This document shows positions 1-6,566 of a stretch of 11,432 nucleotides of DNA, one piece after another. The notes under the pieces were generated by a model. That model had not been told where the DNA came from, made no database searches, and worked only from the letters and a program-made list of their open reading frames with translations. A program made the translations under genes and the position numbers. The stretch is taken from the NCBI GenBank assembly GCA_964482395.1, contig CAYZXK010000084.1:1-11432 (forward strand), given 5' to 3'. Numbering within the stretch: position 1 is the stretch's first letter; the number at the start of each line of letters is the position of its first letter. The stretch comes from CAYZXK01 sp964482395 (GTDB lineage: Bacteria > Planctomycetota > Phycisphaerae > UBA1845 > Fen-1342).

Positions 1-229
1 CGGTGGTCGCGACGACCGCCGCCTCTTCCGATTCATGGTTGAATTCGGCCTCGATCCCCTTTCGTTCCCAGTGCCGGGCCAGCATGAAGGCGGCCGCTGA
101 AAGCAACAAACCCAGCCCCAGGGTCAATAAGAACGGCCCGGGCGGCCTCAGGCCACCCCGACGATGCACCGGGCCCGGTCGTGCGCATGCCATGGCGAAG
201 GCATCATCGTCAAATTGGGCCGTAAGCAT
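1..229 (-). CDS. N-terminus of a membrane-anchored sensor-type protein, possibly CHASE-domain (partial, cut by left edge)
   Basis: The frame is open from an ATG at 229 to the window edge with no stop, so only about 76 N-terminal residues are visible. They comprise a polar, Arg/Pro-rich leader of about 34 residues (MLTAQFDDDAFAMACARPG...), a hydrophobic helix around residues 35-51 (FLLTLGLGLLLSAAAFML), then a charged amphipathic stretch, RHWERKGIEAEFNHESEEAA. A helix followed by a W-x-E...I...F...E..A pattern is how many CHASE-domain receptors (histidine kinases, diguanylate cyclases) begin; that assignment is an inference because the diagnostic part lies outside the window. Start choice: the ATG at 229 has no clear Shine-Dalgarno sequence, and an in-frame GTG nine codons upstream is an alternative. 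The gene follows the glycosyltransferase by 70 nt on the same strand and may share its transcript. I am confident it is coding and much less so about the family. Confidence 0.65.
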   Translation of the reverse strand, partial: MLTAQFDDDAFAMACARPGPVHRRGGLRPPGPFLLTLGLGLLLSAAAFMLARHWERKGIEAEFNHESEEAAVVATT

Positions 230-299
230 CGGAATAGTGGTCTGTCGCTGGTCCACTGGCCGATAACAAGCCCCGGAAGCGAGAAACGCTCTGGGCGTC

Positions 300-1406
300 T
301 CAACCGGTCGCCAGGACCGAGCGATATGCAGCCAACACGGCTTGGACGGCCGCCTGCGGGCCTTGAGCCCGCGCCCAGCTTGCGGCCCGCTCCCCCAACT
401 CGCGAGCGGTCCGCGGATTCTCATAGAGGTAGCGCAGGGCATCCGCCAGGCCGGCGGCCGGATCAGCCCGCCCCCCAGACTGCCATACCTCCGTCACCAG
501 CCAGAGTCGCCGATCTGGACCGCTGAGTTCCCGCAGTACCGGAATGTCACTGGCAACGACCGGCAGGCCAAAGGCCATTGCCTCCAGCACCGCGTTCGGC
601 ATGCCCTCCGTCAACGATGGAAAAGCGAACGCGTCCGCCGCCGAAAGAATCACCCCGACGTCCTCGCGCCAGCCCAGCAGGCAGACCCGGTGGCCGGCAC
701 TGCTGGCAGAGAGTAGCCGCTCAACCCGGGCCCGGTCCGGCCCGTCGCCAGCCAGCAGAAACCGGATCGGAATGTGGCTCAGAATCTCGGCACACCGCAC
801 CAGTCGATCCAACCGTTTGACCGGATCCAACCGTCCAACCCAGGCGACCACAAAATCCCGGTCGGAGATTCCCAATGCCGCCCGAGCGGTCGTCCGGTCC
901 ACCCGTGGCCAGGCGGCAGGCATCGGGGGCACGACCCACACCCGACGGCGTGGCAATCCGAAAACCCGGATCACATACTCGGCCACCGCCTGACTGTTGA
1001 CGATATGAGCCCGGTCGATCCAGGCGGTGGCCCGCTCGAGGGCCCGATGCCAGGGTCGCTCCAGCTCGATCGTCGCGGTCGAGCCGATCACCGGAACACC
1101 CAAACTTGTTCCCACCAGGCGAGCGGCCAGATTGGCGTGCATCAGGGTGGAATGAATCAGATGCGGCCGAATACGCCGAACGTGCCGCCACAAACCGACC
1201 AGGGCCGACAAATCGCGCGGGCTGGAGGCGTAGCAGGCGAAGGTCGGAATCCCAGCCGCCTGAAGCCGGTCGCTTACCGGACCGGGCCCTGCCAGGCACC
1301 CCACGTGCACTTGCACGCCGGTCCCGTCCAGAGCTTCGGCCAGTCGCGCCATCCGCAGCGGCGTACCGCCCAGCCCCAGATCGGTGACCAGCAGGATTAC
1401 GCGCAC
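300..1406 (-). CDS. GT4-family glycosyltransferase (GT-B fold)
   Basis: A 368-residue cytoplasmic glycosyltransferase, a normal length for family GT4. These enzymes move a sugar from a nucleotide-sugar donor to a lipid- or glycan-linked acceptor in exopolysaccharide, O-antigen or glycolipid synthesis. The N-terminal Rossmann half opens with MRVILLVTDLGLGGTP, where GLGG is the usual glycine loop. The C-terminal donor-binding half shows VAWVGRLDPVKRLDRL (residues 188-202), LLAGDGPD (217-224), LLGWREDV (243-250) and the E-x7-E motif formed by E267 and E275 in TEGMPNAVLEAMA, followed by GLPVVAS. The GTG start overlaps the murQ stop by 10 bp, with GGAG 9 nt upstream inside murQ, so translational coupling is likely. 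Donor and acceptor cannot be read from sequence. The murQ linkage suggests an envelope role, but murQ neighbours are often unrelated. Confidence 0.94.
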   Translation of the reverse strand: MRVILLVTDLGLGGTPLRMARLAEALDGTGVQVHVGCLAGPGPVSDRLQAAGIPTFACYASSPRDLSALVGLWRHVRRIRPHLIHSTLMHANLAARLVGTSLGVPVIGSTATIELERPWHRALERATAWIDRAHIVNSQAVAEYVIRVFGLPRRRVWVVPPMPAAWPRVDRTTARAALGISDRDFVVAWVGRLDPVKRLDRLVRCAEILSHIPIRFLLAGDGPDRARVERLLSASSAGHRVCLLGWREDVGVILSAADAFAFPSLTEGMPNAVLEAMAFGLPVVASDIPVLRELSGPDRRLWLVTEVWQSGGRADPAAGLADALRYLYENPRTARELGERAASWARAQGPQAAVQAVLAAYRSVLATG

Positions 1407-2317
1407 TGCGGCGGCTCCGTCCCGGCCAGAGCCCGTCGCAGATGGCCCTCACAGGCTTCCAGACGGGCCTCGGCCTGCTCCCGATCCAGGTTCAGACGGT
1501 GCATGACGATCGCGGTCTTGGCGTGCCACCCGGCCCGCTCCAGCAGACTGCGAGCCCGCGGACGCGCAAGCTGGGTGGCCGCCATTACCGTCCGGATCGC
1601 CCGATCAACCAGCTTCTGGCAGCCCCGCGCGTTCACATCCACCATGAGGTTCCCGTACACCTTGCCAAGCTGGACCATGGAGAGCGTGCTGACCATGTTC
1701 AAGACCATCTTGGTCGCCAGGCCAGCCTTCAGACGGGTCGAGCCGCTGATGACTTCCGGCCCGGTCAGCACCCGGATGGAGACCTGGGCCTGGTCGGGCA
1801 CCTGCTCGGCGGGCACGCAAGCCAAAAACACGGTCCGGGCGCCCCGCTGGGACGCCCGGCGCAATGCTCCATGGACAAACGGCGTCGTACCGCCCGTAGC
1901 GATCCCGAAAACGGTGTCGGCGGGCCCGGCCGCCACCCGGTCGATTTCCGCCGCTCCGGCCTCCGGGTCGTCTTCGCAGTGCTCGGCGCTTCTCTTGAGC
2001 GCCGCGTCGCCGCCGGCAATGATCCCCTGCACCGTCTGCGGATCCACCAGGAAGGTCGGGGGACACTCGGCCGCGTCCAGCACACCCAGTCGCCCGCTGG
2101 TGCCGGCCCCCACGTAAATCAAACGCCCGCCTTTCTTCAGGCCGTCCGCAATCAGTCGGACGGCCGCCAAAATCGAGTCCTTGGCCTGAAAAACCGCCTC
2201 GGCGATTTGCCGGTCCTCGGCGTTCATCACGTCGAAAGCCTGCTCCAATGGCAAGGCGTCCAGCTCGGTCGAGTGGGGATTGGGCCGCTCGGTCAACAGA
2301 TGTCCGCGATCAATCAT
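1397..2317 (-). CDS. murQ: N-acetylmuramic acid 6-phosphate etherase
   Basis: MurQ cleaves the D-lactyl ether of N-acetylmuramate 6-phosphate, giving GlcNAc-6-phosphate and lactate in cytoplasmic peptidoglycan recycling. The 306 residues fit the family (about 300). It opens with the typical LLTERPNPHS, followed by the SIS-domain sugar-phosphate loop YVGAGTSGRLGVLDAAECPPTF (residues 68-89). E84 matches the catalytic Glu of E. coli MurQ (E89) and E115 probably the second (E120). The signature GPEVISGSTRLKAGLATKMVLNM (186-208) and GNLMVDV (222-228) are intact. The second sugar-phosphate loop reads TGGTTPFV instead of the SGRTPYV of E. coli. The ATG at 2317 was chosen because family homology begins there; the open frame continues another 35 codons upstream without resemblance. 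There is no Shine-Dalgarno sequence before it. First gene of a probable murQ-glycosyltransferase-membrane sensor transcript. Confidence 0.97.
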   Translation of the reverse strand: MIDRGHLLTERPNPHSTELDALPLEQAFDVMNAEDRQIAEAVFQAKDSILAAVRLIADGLKKGGRLIYVGAGTSGRLGVLDAAECPPTFLVDPQTVQGIIAGGDAALKRSAEHCEDDPEAGAAEIDRVAAGPADTVFGIATGGTTPFVHGALRRASQRGARTVFLACVPAEQVPDQAQVSIRVLTGPEVISGSTRLKAGLATKMVLNMVSTLSMVQLGKVYGNLMVDVNARGCQKLVDRAIRTVMAATQLARPRARSLLERAGWHAKTAIVMHRLNLDREQAEARLEACEGHLRRALAGTEPPQCA

Positions 2318-2628
2318 GCGCGACAGGGTACTGCGCGGCTGGCGGGCTGGGAACCGCTGGGGCGACCGGCCGGGCCGCCGGCTAGCGTCGGCGTGGCGGC
2401 GTAAGGCCCTAACCGTCAGCAAGTACTGGTTTGCACAATTTCCTACACAACCGGCTCAGGCGGGTGGTTCTCGGACGCGGGCAGGGTGCGGGTCAGTGCC
2501 GCCCCCCCCGGTCGCCGCCGGTATGGTTCCAGGGGTTGCGCAGCGCCAGCCAGGGGGTAAAATGCCAAGTGTGGCCTTGACGAACCGCGGGGGGTTAATA
2601 GATCGTGTCCCGTGGTGCAGGATGCGAC
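2318..2628. other. Sparse divergent intergenic region between murQ and the plus-strand block
   Basis: The 5' end of murQ (minus) and the plus-strand genes face away from each other, so promoters for both directions should lie here. I see no RNA gene and no convincing ORF. It holds a run of eight C (2502-2509), which could be indel-prone in sequencing. It also has a reasonable -35-like TTGACG at 2577-2582, but only weak -10 candidates downstream (TTAATA at 2595-2600 is too close; TAGATC at 2599-2604 matches 3 of 6). A 54-codon frame starting ATG at 2561, with a G-rich stretch before it, does not look like protein. Confidence 0.4.
2577..2604 (+). promoter_or_regulatory. Weak sigma70-like promoter candidate before the small secreted ORF
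   Basis: TTGACG (2577-2582, five of six matches to the -35 consensus), a 16-bp spacer, then TAGATC (2599-2604, three of six). It ends 24 bp before the ATG at 2629. The -35 box is good and the -10 poor, so this is only a candidate. Confidence 0.22.
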
Positions 2629-2818
2629 ATGAGAGTTGTGGTTCTATCCGCGTTTGTGGCATGCCTGGGCCTGGGAATGCTGGTCGGGCCGGTGCGGTCA
2701 GTGCGACACGGGGCCGATCAACATGAAGCTGAATTGCGGGCCGTGTTGCGAGACTGAAGGCGGCACCAAGACCCAATATTGCAGCCAGAAGGACTCTGCG
2801 GGTTCGGTACCCGGATGA
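2629..2818 (+). pseudogene. Possible small secreted Cys-rich protein, apparently frameshifted
   Basis: Two short frames join into something protein-like. From ATG 2629 one frame encodes a signal-peptide-like start: MR, then about 19 hydrophobic residues (VVVLSAFVACLGLGMLVGP). It then becomes polar and stops at 2757 (42 aa). In the +1 frame, from about 2690 to the stop at 2818, the translation is Cys-rich: CGQCDTGP, then NCGPCCETEGG, then TKTQYCSQKD, six cysteines in about 40 residues. A one-base change near 2680-2690, for example one G fewer in the GGG of ctggtcgggccgg, would fuse signal peptide and Cys-rich tail into about 62 aa. Alternatives: a decayed gene, a sequencing indel, two unrelated chance frames, or a short Cys peptide starting at the ATG at 2723. 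I do not recognise the family. It lies upstream of two membrane-associated genes on the same strand, one of them MauE-like. Confidence 0.3.
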
Positions 2819-2819
2819 C

Positions 2820-2855
2820 CGGGTCGCTCACCGGCATCAGGGCGGGCGCGACCCG
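2820..2855 (+). repeat. 8-bp inverted repeat just after the small Cys-rich frame
   Basis: cgggtcgc (2820-2827) and gcgacccg (2848-2855) are exact reverse complements around a 20-nt loop, starting 2 nt after the stop at 2818. It could be a weak terminator or mRNA-end hairpin, but no T-tract follows and the loop is long. Chance is realistic in DNA this GC-rich. Nothing else is recognisable between here and 3013. Confidence 0.25.
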
Positions 2856-3013
2856 CTGAGCCAGCACGATTGCCGCGGATGGCTAGGCCCGAAAGAGCCG
2901 TTCGGATGAGCGGGGGCGGCTCGCCGGCGCGCGGGACCGTGTGGGCTTGAGGTCCGCCGCTTAGGAGTTCTGATACAGGCTCTTGGAAGCTGTCCCCAAC
3001 GCAGAGGGCGCTG

Positions 3014-3922
3014 GTGCATCCTCAACCGGTTTCCATCGTGGGGCGTGTCGCTCTGGCTGCGGCGGTCTTGGGGCTGGCGGCAGCCGTGTACTTCGTGTGG
3101 GCGCCCGAGCGAGGCTCGGTCAGGCGCGGGCGAACCACCGGCGCACCGGCAGTCCTGCGCGGGCTAACCGGGTCGAGGGGCGAAGACTGGTACCGCGAGA
3201 ATGTGGCGCGGTGGCAGGCGCTGGAGTTTGTTCCGCTAAGCGACCTCGAGGAACTGGCCCGTACAATACGCAACGTAGTCCAGGGTCGGCATCCTGGCCC
3301 GGAGGTGGATCCAGAGGTGCTGGCACGTGACTTGACGGCGTTCTTCTACGCCCTGGGGGCGCCCGATCCCGACGAATACCTGGCCCGGCTGAGACCTTAT
3401 CGACGTTTGAAGACCGCCGCCGAACTGGCCGAGACCACGCAGTTGTACGGTCCGTACAGGGCCCTCAGCGGCCGCGAACTGTCGGCGGACGTGTCCCCGC
3501 CTGCCGTTTTGGGTCTTTTCTGGAACGCCAAGGGTGCGGCGGGACGGGCGGCCAAAGTATCCACCCGGGGCTTCATCCAGGTGGCCTACAGCCGGCCGAT
3601 CCCAGACGCAGTCGCACCGGGCAGCGTGCTGGCATCGATCGTCTGCCCGTTATATTCCATGTATGAGCAGGCCGAGCCCCGCTCCTGGCTCGGCCCATTC
3701 TCGGTGGGTTTTCCACGCCTGACGGTTCCGTTGGCCGACTTTGATGCTACTCTGACCCGGCATGGGCGGCTGATGATGTGCGACGCTCTCTTCGCAATCC
3801 GCACCGACAACGACCAGACGTTCCCGCTGGACGTGACTTTTTTCTACTCGCCAGAGCAGAACCACTGGTACTACGTGCTGGCCGGCGCGGGCTTCCCGTA
3901 TGAACTTTTCTGGCCCTTGTAG
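3014..3922 (+). CDS. Membrane-anchored protein of unknown function
   Basis: 302 residues, family not recognised. A short N-terminus (MHPQPVSIVGR) precedes one hydrophobic helix at about residues 12-29 (VALAAAVLGLAAAVYFVW), then an Arg-rich segment and a soluble remainder. This looks like a signal anchor with the body outside the cytoplasm, although the positive charges after the helix leave the orientation open. The middle is mainly charged helices (about 55-145); the C-terminal half is richer in beta-like and aromatic stretches, ending TFFYSPEQNHWYYVLAGAG, FPYELFWPL. There are only two cysteines, no nucleotide-binding loop and no clear catalytic motif. The GTG start at 3014 has AGAGGG about 5 nt upstream and gives a sensible anchor. 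Its last 23 nt overlap the next gene if that gene starts at 3900, so the two are probably translated together. I am sure it is coding but cannot give a function. Confidence 0.85.
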   Translation: MHPQPVSIVGRVALAAAVLGLAAAVYFVWAPERGSVRRGRTTGAPAVLRGLTGSRGEDWYRENVARWQALEFVPLSDLEELARTIRNVVQGRHPGPEVDPEVLARDLTAFFYALGAPDPDEYLARLRPYRRLKTAAELAETTQLYGPYRALSGRELSADVSPPAVLGLFWNAKGAAGRAAKVSTRGFIQVAYSRPIPDAVAPGSVLASIVCPLYSMYEQAEPRSWLGPFSVGFPRLTVPLADFDATLTRHGRLMMCDALFAIRTDNDQTFPLDVTFFYSPEQNHWYYVLAGAGFPYELFWPL

Positions 3923-4520
3923 TTCACCCGCTGCCAGCAGCGCCAGGGGCATGCTCCGGCCTTTGGTGCTGGTTACCGCGATCCTCCCTGCCTTCGTGTT
4001 CGCCCTGGCGGGGATCGCCAAACTTGACGACCCATTGCCGGCCGCAGTCTTCGTGTCGCGCGCCCTGCCAATTCGTTTCTCACTGGCCCTCGAAGTGACT
4101 CGCCTGATGGCCGCAATTGAGCTGTTCGTCGCGGTGGGCCTGTGTCTGATTGTCACCCGGTCGGTTCTGCCGGCGCTGGCTGGCTTGTGCCTGGCCGGTT
4201 TCTCCCTCGGACTGCTCCTGCGGCTCACGGCCTTCTACCCGGAAATCGCCGCGTGCGGCTGCTTTGGAAGCCTGACGGGCTCGGCCCTGCGGCGCTCACC
4301 TTGGATGCAGGTCTTTATCGAGGTCGGCTTAGCGACCTTGCTGGCCGCCCACCTGTTGGTGGCTCGATCTTACCGGCGTCGGCTCAGCGTCTGCGCGGAC
4401 TTGGCCGGCGATGCTGACCCTTGGGCCGCCAGGCTTCCGCGTCCCGCCGAGCGACCGGCAAAGCGGGTCGGGCCTGGGCGGCGGGGACCTTCAGGACCGG
4501 AGTCTCCTTCAGCTCCTTAA
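3900..4520 (+). CDS. MauE/DoxX-like redox-associated four-helix membrane protein
   Basis: 206 residues resembling the MauE family (methylamine utilisation protein E and relatives), inner-membrane proteins associated with disulfide or redox maturation of exported proteins. Helices lie at about 20-40, 68-86, 89-110 and 136-155. Helix 1 ends in the family-typical AGIAKLDDP (37-45). The hallmark CGCFG (119-123) precedes the last helix, with the E-rich turn of helix 2 (AAIELFVAVG, 71-80). This start overlaps the upstream gene by 23 nt; an ATG at 3951 (M18), right before helix 1, is equally plausible and removes a low-complexity leader. Neither has a well-spaced Shine-Dalgarno sequence. After about residue 160 the protein becomes a Pro/Arg-rich tail that overlaps the antisense 3' end of uvrB and may not be functional. 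No mau dehydrogenase genes are visible, so a methylamine role is not supported; a general thiol-redox role is. Confidence 0.85.
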   Translation: MNFSGPCSSPAASSARGMLRPLVLVTAILPAFVFALAGIAKLDDPLPAAVFVSRALPIRFSLALEVTRLMAAIELFVAVGLCLIVTRSVLPALAGLCLAGFSLGLLLRLTAFYPEIAACGCFGSLTGSALRRSPWMQVFIEVGLATLLAAHLLVARSYRRRLSVCADLAGDADPWAARLPRPAERPAKRVGPGRRGPSGPESPSAP

Positions 4521-6462
4521 TGTGATCGCGGAGGGCCGCGGCCCGCTCGAAGTCCAGTTCCTGCGCCGCCTGGAGCATCTCCTGCTCAAGCTGCCGGATC
4601 AGCTCCTCCCGGTCGTACTCGCCCTCCTCAGCCCGCACTGCTTCCCGCACCCGACGCATCGCCGCCACCTCGCTCATCAGGCCGGCGTGGATGGCCTTGC
4701 GGACCGTGTCCGGGGTGATGCCGTGCTGGCGGTTGTACTCGAGCTGCATCTGGCGGCGGCGATTGGTTTCGTCGATCGCCCGCCGCATGGCGGGCGTGAC
4801 TTTGTCGGCATACAGAATCACGTGAGCATCGACATTCCGAGCACAGCGACCGATCATCTGGATCAGCGAGGTCTGGCTGCGGAGGAAGCCCTCCTTGTCC
4901 GCGTCCAGGATGGCCACCAGGGACACTTCCGGCAGATCCAGGCCCTCGCGCAGCAGGTTCACCCCGACCAGAACGTCGAAGTTTCCCAGCCGCAGGTCGC
5001 GGAGAATCTCGACCCGCTCCAGGGTGTCGATTTCGCTGTGCAGATAGCGGCAGCGGAGGCCAGCCTGCTGGACGTAGGCTGACAGGTCCTCAGCCAGCCG
5101 CTTGGTCAGGGTGGTGATCAGGACCCGCTGGCCGGCCTGCACCCGCTCCTGGCAGCGCTGGAGCAGGTCGGGCACCTGCCCGCGGGCCGGCTTGACCTCG
5201 ATGGTCGGATCGACCAGCCCGGTCGGCCGGATGATCTGCTCGACCACCTCGCCCTGGCACTTCTCCAGCTCCCATTCGCCGGGCGTGGCGCTGACGAACA
5301 GCACCCGTGACCACATGCCCTCGAACTCGTCGAAGCGCATGGGCCGGTTGTCCAGGCAGCTCGGCAGCCGGAACCCGTGCTCGACCAGGGTGAGCTTGCG
5401 GTTGCGGTCGCCGTTGTACATGGCCCCAATCTGCGGGATGGTCACGTGCGACTCGTCCACGATAAGCAGGAAGTCCTTGGGGAAGTAATCGACCAGGGTG
5501 TAGGGTTTGGCCCCGGGCGGCGTGCCGTTGAGGTGCCGCGAGTAGTTCTCTATGCCGGAGCAGTAGCCGACCTGGAGCAGCATCTCCATATCGTACTTGG
5601 TGCGGGCCAGCAGCCGCTGGGCCTCCAGCAGCTTGCCTTCGTGGCGCAGTTGCATCACCCGCTCGTCCAGCTCCTGTTGGATCGAGGCCACCGCCCGCTC
5701 GATGCTGTCCTCCGGCAGCACGTAGTGCACGGCCGGATAGATGAAAACCTGTTCCCGCTGGGCAAGCACGTTGCCGGTCAGCGGGTGGATCAGCGCGACC
5801 CGGTCGATGGTGTCGCCAAACAGCTCGATACGGACCGCGAATTCCTCGTACGCCGGAGCCAGCTCAATCACATCGCCGCGGACGCGGAAGGTCCCGCGTT
5901 TAAGCTCGGTGTCGTTGCGGTCGTACTGGAGGCGGACCAGCTTTCGCAGCAGGTCGTCCCGCTCCCAGGTCTGGCCGACCCGCAAGTCGATGACGCTGGC
6001 CTTGTACTCGTCCGGGCTGCCCAGGCCGAAGATGCACGAGACGCTGGCCACCACTACCACATCTCGCCGGGAGATCACCGAGCTGGTGGCCGCCAGTCGG
6101 AGCCGGTCCAGGTCATCGTTGCGCGAAGCGTCTTTTTCGATGTATATGTCGCGCTGCGGGATGTACGCCTCGGGCTGGTAGTAGTCGTAGTAGCTGACGA
6201 AGTATTCGACCGCATTATGCGGCAGCAGCTCGCGGAACTCCTCGTAAAGCTGGGCGGCCAGCGTCTTGTTGTGTGAAATGACCAGCGTCGGCAGGCCCAG
6301 CCGGGCGATCACGTGGGCCATGGTGAAGGTCTTTCCCGACCCGGTGACGCCCATCAGCATTTGGAACCGCCGCCCGGACTGGAAGCCGGCCACCAGCTTC
6401 TCGATGGCTTGCGGCTGATCTCCGGCCGGGACCAGCGGACTGACGATCTGGAAGTCGCCCAT
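4384..6462 (-). CDS. uvrB: Excinuclease ABC subunit B
   Basis: UvrB is the damage-verification helicase of nucleotide excision repair. It is loaded on DNA by UvrA and then recruits UvrC for incision. 692 residues, slightly long for the family (about 660-680). Seen in order: Walker A GVTGSGKT (38-45); the DNA-inserting beta-hairpin region YYDYYQPEAYIP (91-102); the UvrA-interaction domain (about 150-250); Walker B with DESH (336-339); SAT (391-393); helicase motifs SEIDTLER (476-483) and GVNLLREGLDLPEVSL (500-515); motif VI QMIGRCARN (535-543); and the C-terminal UVR domain for UvrC contact (about 617-652). Motif VI has Cys where E. coli has Ala (GRAARN). Beyond residue 655 is a basic, Pro-rich tail that overlaps the MauE-like gene antisense. 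The ATG at 6462 matches the family start, lacks a Shine-Dalgarno sequence and has TATAAT 8 nt upstream. Confidence 0.99.
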   Translation of the reverse strand: MGDFQIVSPLVPAGDQPQAIEKLVAGFQSGRRFQMLMGVTGSGKTFTMAHVIARLGLPTLVISHNKTLAAQLYEEFRELLPHNAVEYFVSYYDYYQPEAYIPQRDIYIEKDASRNDDLDRLRLAATSSVISRRDVVVVASVSCIFGLGSPDEYKASVIDLRVGQTWERDDLLRKLVRLQYDRNDTELKRGTFRVRGDVIELAPAYEEFAVRIELFGDTIDRVALIHPLTGNVLAQREQVFIYPAVHYVLPEDSIERAVASIQQELDERVMQLRHEGKLLEAQRLLARTKYDMEMLLQVGYCSGIENYSRHLNGTPPGAKPYTLVDYFPKDFLLIVDESHVTIPQIGAMYNGDRNRKLTLVEHGFRLPSCLDNRPMRFDEFEGMWSRVLFVSATPGEWELEKCQGEVVEQIIRPTGLVDPTIEVKPARGQVPDLLQRCQERVQAGQRVLITTLTKRLAEDLSAYVQQAGLRCRYLHSEIDTLERVEILRDLRLGNFDVLVGVNLLREGLDLPEVSLVAILDADKEGFLRSQTSLIQMIGRCARNVDAHVILYADKVTPAMRRAIDETNRRRQMQLEYNRQHGITPDTVRKAIHAGLMSEVAAMRRVREAVRAEEGEYDREELIRQLEQEMLQAAQELDFERAAALRDHIKELKETPVLKVPAAQARPALPVARRDAEAWRPKGQHRRPSPRRR

Positions 6463-6470
6463 GCCAATTG

Positions 6471-6476
6471 ATTATA
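6471..6476 (-). promoter_or_regulatory. -10 box of uvrB, probably giving a leaderless mRNA
   Basis: A perfect TATAAT on the minus strand ends 8 nt before the uvrB ATG, with CAATTGGC between. With normal spacing transcription would begin within 1-2 nt of the ATG. No Shine-Dalgarno sequence is present. At the expected distance upstream I see no -35 match, and I see no SOS-type operator. Confidence 0.5.
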
Positions 6477-6521
6477 AGCCGAGAAGCCACGCCCCGTGCC
6501 CGGAGGCTCCCGGGAATGACC

Positions 6522-6548
6522 GGCCGGGCGGGCTTGCCGGGCCGGGCC
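6522..6548 (-). terminator. GC-rich hairpin between the zinc-ribbon gene and uvrB (terminator candidate)
   Basis: On the minus strand GGCCCGGC... can pair with the later ...GCCCGGCC, about seven base pairs with a mismatch, 18 nt after the zinc-ribbon stop and before the uvrB -10 box. There is no U-tract, so any termination would be weak or factor-dependent. Low-complexity GC sequence makes chance pairing easy. Confidence 0.25.
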
Positions 6549-6566
6549 TCCTGGGGCCCGCTCCGG

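Noticed and set aside
1870..1908. TGGTTPFV in MurQ (residues 141-148) instead of the SGRTPYV of E. coli as a possible active-site loss
   Set aside because: The catalytic Glu residues and both sugar-phosphate regions are present, and GGTTP-type loops occur in other MurQ proteins as far as I recall, so this is normal family variation.
774..2117. Long plus-strand open frame (447 codons) across murQ and the glycosyltransferase
   Set aside because: It is antisense to two well-identified genes, is rich in Pro/Gln/His/Arg and has no recognisable motif. It is a by-product of high GC.
2318..2422. Longer N-terminus for MurQ (35 extra codons)
   Set aside because: The extension is an Arg-rich translation of GC-rich DNA; conserved MurQ sequence starts at the ATG at 2317.
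2502..2509. Run of eight C as a phase-variation tract
   Set aside because: It lies in non-coding sequence and not at a promoter spacer I can identify; a simple GC-rich homopolymer is the easier explanation.
2456..2776. Minus-strand 106-codon frame in the divergent gap
   Set aside because: Composition is Pro/Arg/Thr-rich with no domain, no ribosome site seen, and it conflicts with the signal-peptide-bearing plus-strand frame.
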